From Eubacteriales Family XIII. Incertae Sedis bacterium (GTDB taxonomy: Bacteria; Bacillota; Clostridia; Peptostreptococcales; Anaerovoracaceae), in assembly GCA_031276775.1 (NCBI GenBank), contig JAISML010000228.1:1-6495 (forward strand): DNA of 6,495 nucleotides. The letters are read 5' to 3'. The notes beneath the pieces were generated by a model that was not told where the DNA came from, did no database searches, and was given only the letters and a program-made list of their open reading frames with translations. Made by a program: the position numbers and the translations under genes. Below are positions 4,898 to 6,495 of this stretch, one piece after another (the first letter of the stretch is position 1; each line of letters starts with the position of its first letter).

Positions 4898-6331
4898 ATG
4901 AAAATGATTATTGACGGAAAAAAAGTGGACAGCGTATCCGGTGAAACGTTTGACGTGATCAATCCCGCCACGGGCGAGGTCATCGATTCGGTTCCCAAGG
5001 GTACGCCGATCGATATCAAACAGGCCGTGGACGCGGCGGAAAAAGGACAGAAGATCTGGGCGGGCGTACCTGTTTTCCAAAGAGCCGAGATATTGAACAG
5101 GTTCCTCGACATCGTGGATGAAAACAAAGAGAGCCTGGCACAGACGCTGTCGGCCGAAAATGGCAAACCCATCAACGAAGCGCGCGCGGAAATAGGGAAT
5201 GTCCGCATCGGATTTTCGGGATTTATCGAGCACGCGAAGCATTTCTACGATCGCGTGATTCCCCCCGGGACAGAAGCCGGACAGCAGAACAATGTGCAAA
5301 TCGTGACGCGTATTCCCGTCGGCATCGTCGTCTGCATCATCCCGTTCAACTTCCCCTGCGATCTTTTCGATCAGAAAGTTGCGCCGGCGCTCATGATGGG
5401 GAATGCGGCCATCGTACTTCCGTCGTCCGACAATCCGCTTACGCTTCTGCGGCTCAGCGGCATGTTGGTGGACGCGGGCGTGCCCAACGGCGCCATTCAA
5501 TGTCTCACGGCACCGGGCAAGGTCAAGGCGGAGATTGCGAAAGATCGCAGGATCGGGCTCATCACACTGACCGGAAGCACGGAAGTAGGCATTGAGACCG
5601 CAAAAACCGCCGCCGAAAATCTCATTCCCTGCGCTTTGGAATTGGGAGGCAACGACGCTTTCATCGTATTGGAAGACGCGGATATCGATCTGGCGGCGGA
5701 AGAGCTCATTTGGGGCAGGATGTACAACACCGGTCAGGTGTGCTGCGCAAGCAAGCGCTTCATCGTCCACAACGCGGTAAAGGACGCGTTTGCCGCAAAG
5801 GTCGTCGAAAAGATAACCCGGCAGAATTACGGCCGGCCCGAGCTGGAAGATACGCAGATCGCCTGTCTCATCAGCGAAGACGCCGCCGTAAAAGTGGAGG
5901 CGCAGGTCAACAGGATCGTCGAACAAGGCGGCAAAATCATACTCGGAGGCAAGCGGAGCGGCGCGTTCTATGAACCGACCGTCATCACCGACGTTCCCAA
6001 ATCCGCCGATGTCGCCGCAGACATGGAAATCTTCGGTCCCGTCGTGCCCATCATCGGCTTTGACGCCGATGAGGAAGCCATCGAGATCGCGAACAACTCC
6101 ATATACGGACTTTCCAGCTGCGTATTCTCGCGGGACTTTAAGCGCGCGTGGCACGTGGCGTCACGGATGGAAGCGGGCGGCGCGGTCATCAACGGCGCAA
6201 GCTTTTTCCGTTCCTTTGAGATGCCTTTCGGCGGTCTGAAGTTCAGCGGAATCGGCACGGAAGGCGTGATGAGCACCTTCGGGGAGATGACGCAGATACG
6301 GACCATCGTTCTGAAAAACATCGTAAGTTAA
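4898..6331 (+). CDS. NAD(P)-dependent aldehyde dehydrogenase superfamily protein
   Basis: The 477-residue protein is full length for the family, which oxidises aldehydes to carboxylic acids with NAD or NADP. It begins with the usual INPATGEVI block. The catalytic set is complete: Asn151 in IPFNFP, general base Glu248 in LELGG, nucleophile Cys282 in GQVCC, and Glu377 in EIFGP. The Rossmann motif TGSTEVG is at 225-231. The conserved Lys of the GN...KP segment, which binds the adenosine ribose, is replaced by Leu174 (IVLPSSD). It resembles the succinate-semialdehyde, lactaldehyde and glycolaldehyde dehydrogenase branch, but the substrate cannot be assigned. The start at 4898 has AGGAG six bases upstream and fits the family N-terminus. 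The frame stays open upstream to 4259, but that part overlaps the FIST gene in another frame and is not protein-like. The gene follows the FIST gene after 176 bases and ends before a strong terminator. Confidence 0.95.
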   Translation: MKMIIDGKKVDSVSGETFDVINPATGEVIDSVPKGTPIDIKQAVDAAEKGQKIWAGVPVFQRAEILNRFLDIVDENKESLAQTLSAENGKPINEARAEIGNVRIGFSGFIEHAKHFYDRVIPPGTEAGQQNNVQIVTRIPVGIVVCIIPFNFPCDLFDQKVAPALMMGNAAIVLPSSDNPLTLLRLSGMLVDAGVPNGAIQCLTAPGKVKAEIAKDRRIGLITLTGSTEVGIETAKTAAENLIPCALELGGNDAFIVLEDADIDLAAEELIWGRMYNTGQVCCASKRFIVHNAVKDAFAAKVVEKITRQNYGRPELEDTQIACLISEDAAVKVEAQVNRIVEQGGKIILGGKRSGAFYEPTVITDVPKSADVAADMEIFGPVVPIIGFDADEEAIEIANNSIYGLSSCVFSRDFKRAWHVASRMEAGGAVINGASFFRSFEMPFGGLKFSGIGTEGVMSTFGEMTQIRTIVLKNIVS

Positions 6332-6366
6332 CGCAGCGCCGCATTCCCCCGTTGGCAGTGCGGTTC

Positions 6367-6407
6367 CGCGGGAGCCCGGTTCTGAAAAACCGGGCTCCCG
6401 CGCTTTT
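6367..6407 (+). terminator. Intrinsic terminator after the dehydrogenase gene
   Basis: A perfect 15-bp stem (6367-6381 with 6388-6402) closes a six-base loop, CTGAAA, and is followed by C and TTTT (6404-6407). It begins 35 bases after the dehydrogenase stop. It should end the FIST-ALDH transcription unit. The stem is GC-rich with AA/TT next to the loop. On the opposite strand no T-run follows directly, so it acts mainly rightward. Confidence 0.88.
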
Positions 6408-6417
6408 CGTCACAGCC

Positions 6418-6469
6418 CAAGGGTTGGCGGATTGCGCTGCGGCCGTGCGGCGTTGACCGCCAACCCTTG
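6418..6469. repeat. Large inverted repeat downstream of the terminator
   Basis: CAAGGGTTGGCGG (6418-6430) and CCGCCAACCCTTG (6457-6469) are perfect 13-base inverted arms. The 26 bases between them can form an inner stem, CGCTGC (6435-6440) with GCGGCG (6447-6452, one G-U pair). Neither strand has a following T-run. It may be an interspersed palindromic element, a Rho-independent backup structure or part of the neighbouring gene's regulation. No gene is seen from 6408 to the right edge. Confidence 0.7.
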
Positions 6470-6495
6470 CGTTGTAACCGCTTTTCAAACGCACC

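Noticed and set aside
4718..6154. Open frame of 478 codons on the minus strand, antisense to the aldehyde dehydrogenase
   Set aside because: Shadow of a gene with complete catalytic motifs; no family resemblance and a biased composition.

Overview
This is a moderately GC-rich bacterial window with four protein-coding genes, one of them cut by the left edge. Strong Shine-Dalgarno sequences (AGGAGG before the FIST gene, AGGAG before the dehydrogenase gene), recognisable sigma-A-type promoter candidates and a classic intrinsic terminator point to a Firmicutes-like or related Gram-positive-type bacterium, probably anaerobic. There is no rRNA or other phylogenetic marker, so the lineage is an inference only. 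No tRNA, rRNA, CRISPR array, transposase, phage gene or attachment site was seen.

Left half (1-3055, minus strand): a guanine-nucleotide block, transcribed right to left. guaB (IMP dehydrogenase, 1547-3055) makes XMP from IMP. guaA (GMP synthase, from 1057 off the left edge) aminates XMP to GMP. The IMP dehydrogenase is strikingly like the enzyme of the protozoan Tritrichomonas foetus: signature residues fall at the same residue numbers. GuaA carries an in-frame, low-complexity insert of about 55 residues in its glutaminase domain. The two genes are separated by 489 non-coding bases holding a 13-bp perfect tandem duplication and a 49-bp degenerate tandem duplication.

Centre (3056-3536): a divergent intergenic region. 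A good promoter candidate for guaB faces left. A weaker candidate for the rightward genes is followed immediately by a cluster of TATCGA palindromes, including a perfect 16-bp one, that could be an operator.

Right half (3537-6407, plus strand): a stand-alone FIST-domain protein, probably a cytoplasmic small-ligand sensor, followed after 176 bases by an NAD(P)-dependent aldehyde dehydrogenase. The 176-base gap holds a hairpin whose loop is the FIST stop codon, a 41-bp direct repeat whose two copies differ only by transitions, and a GC-rich hairpin just before the dehydrogenase ribosome-binding site. A strong intrinsic terminator ends the unit, and a second, larger inverted repeat follows it. 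The FIST-ALDH pair may sense and oxidise a metabolite, but its substrate cannot be read from the sequence. No complete novel multi-gene system is evident. The unusual features are the GuaA insert, the protozoan-type GuaB, a Lys-to-Leu change in the dehydrogenase cofactor site, and the repeat-rich intergenic regions.
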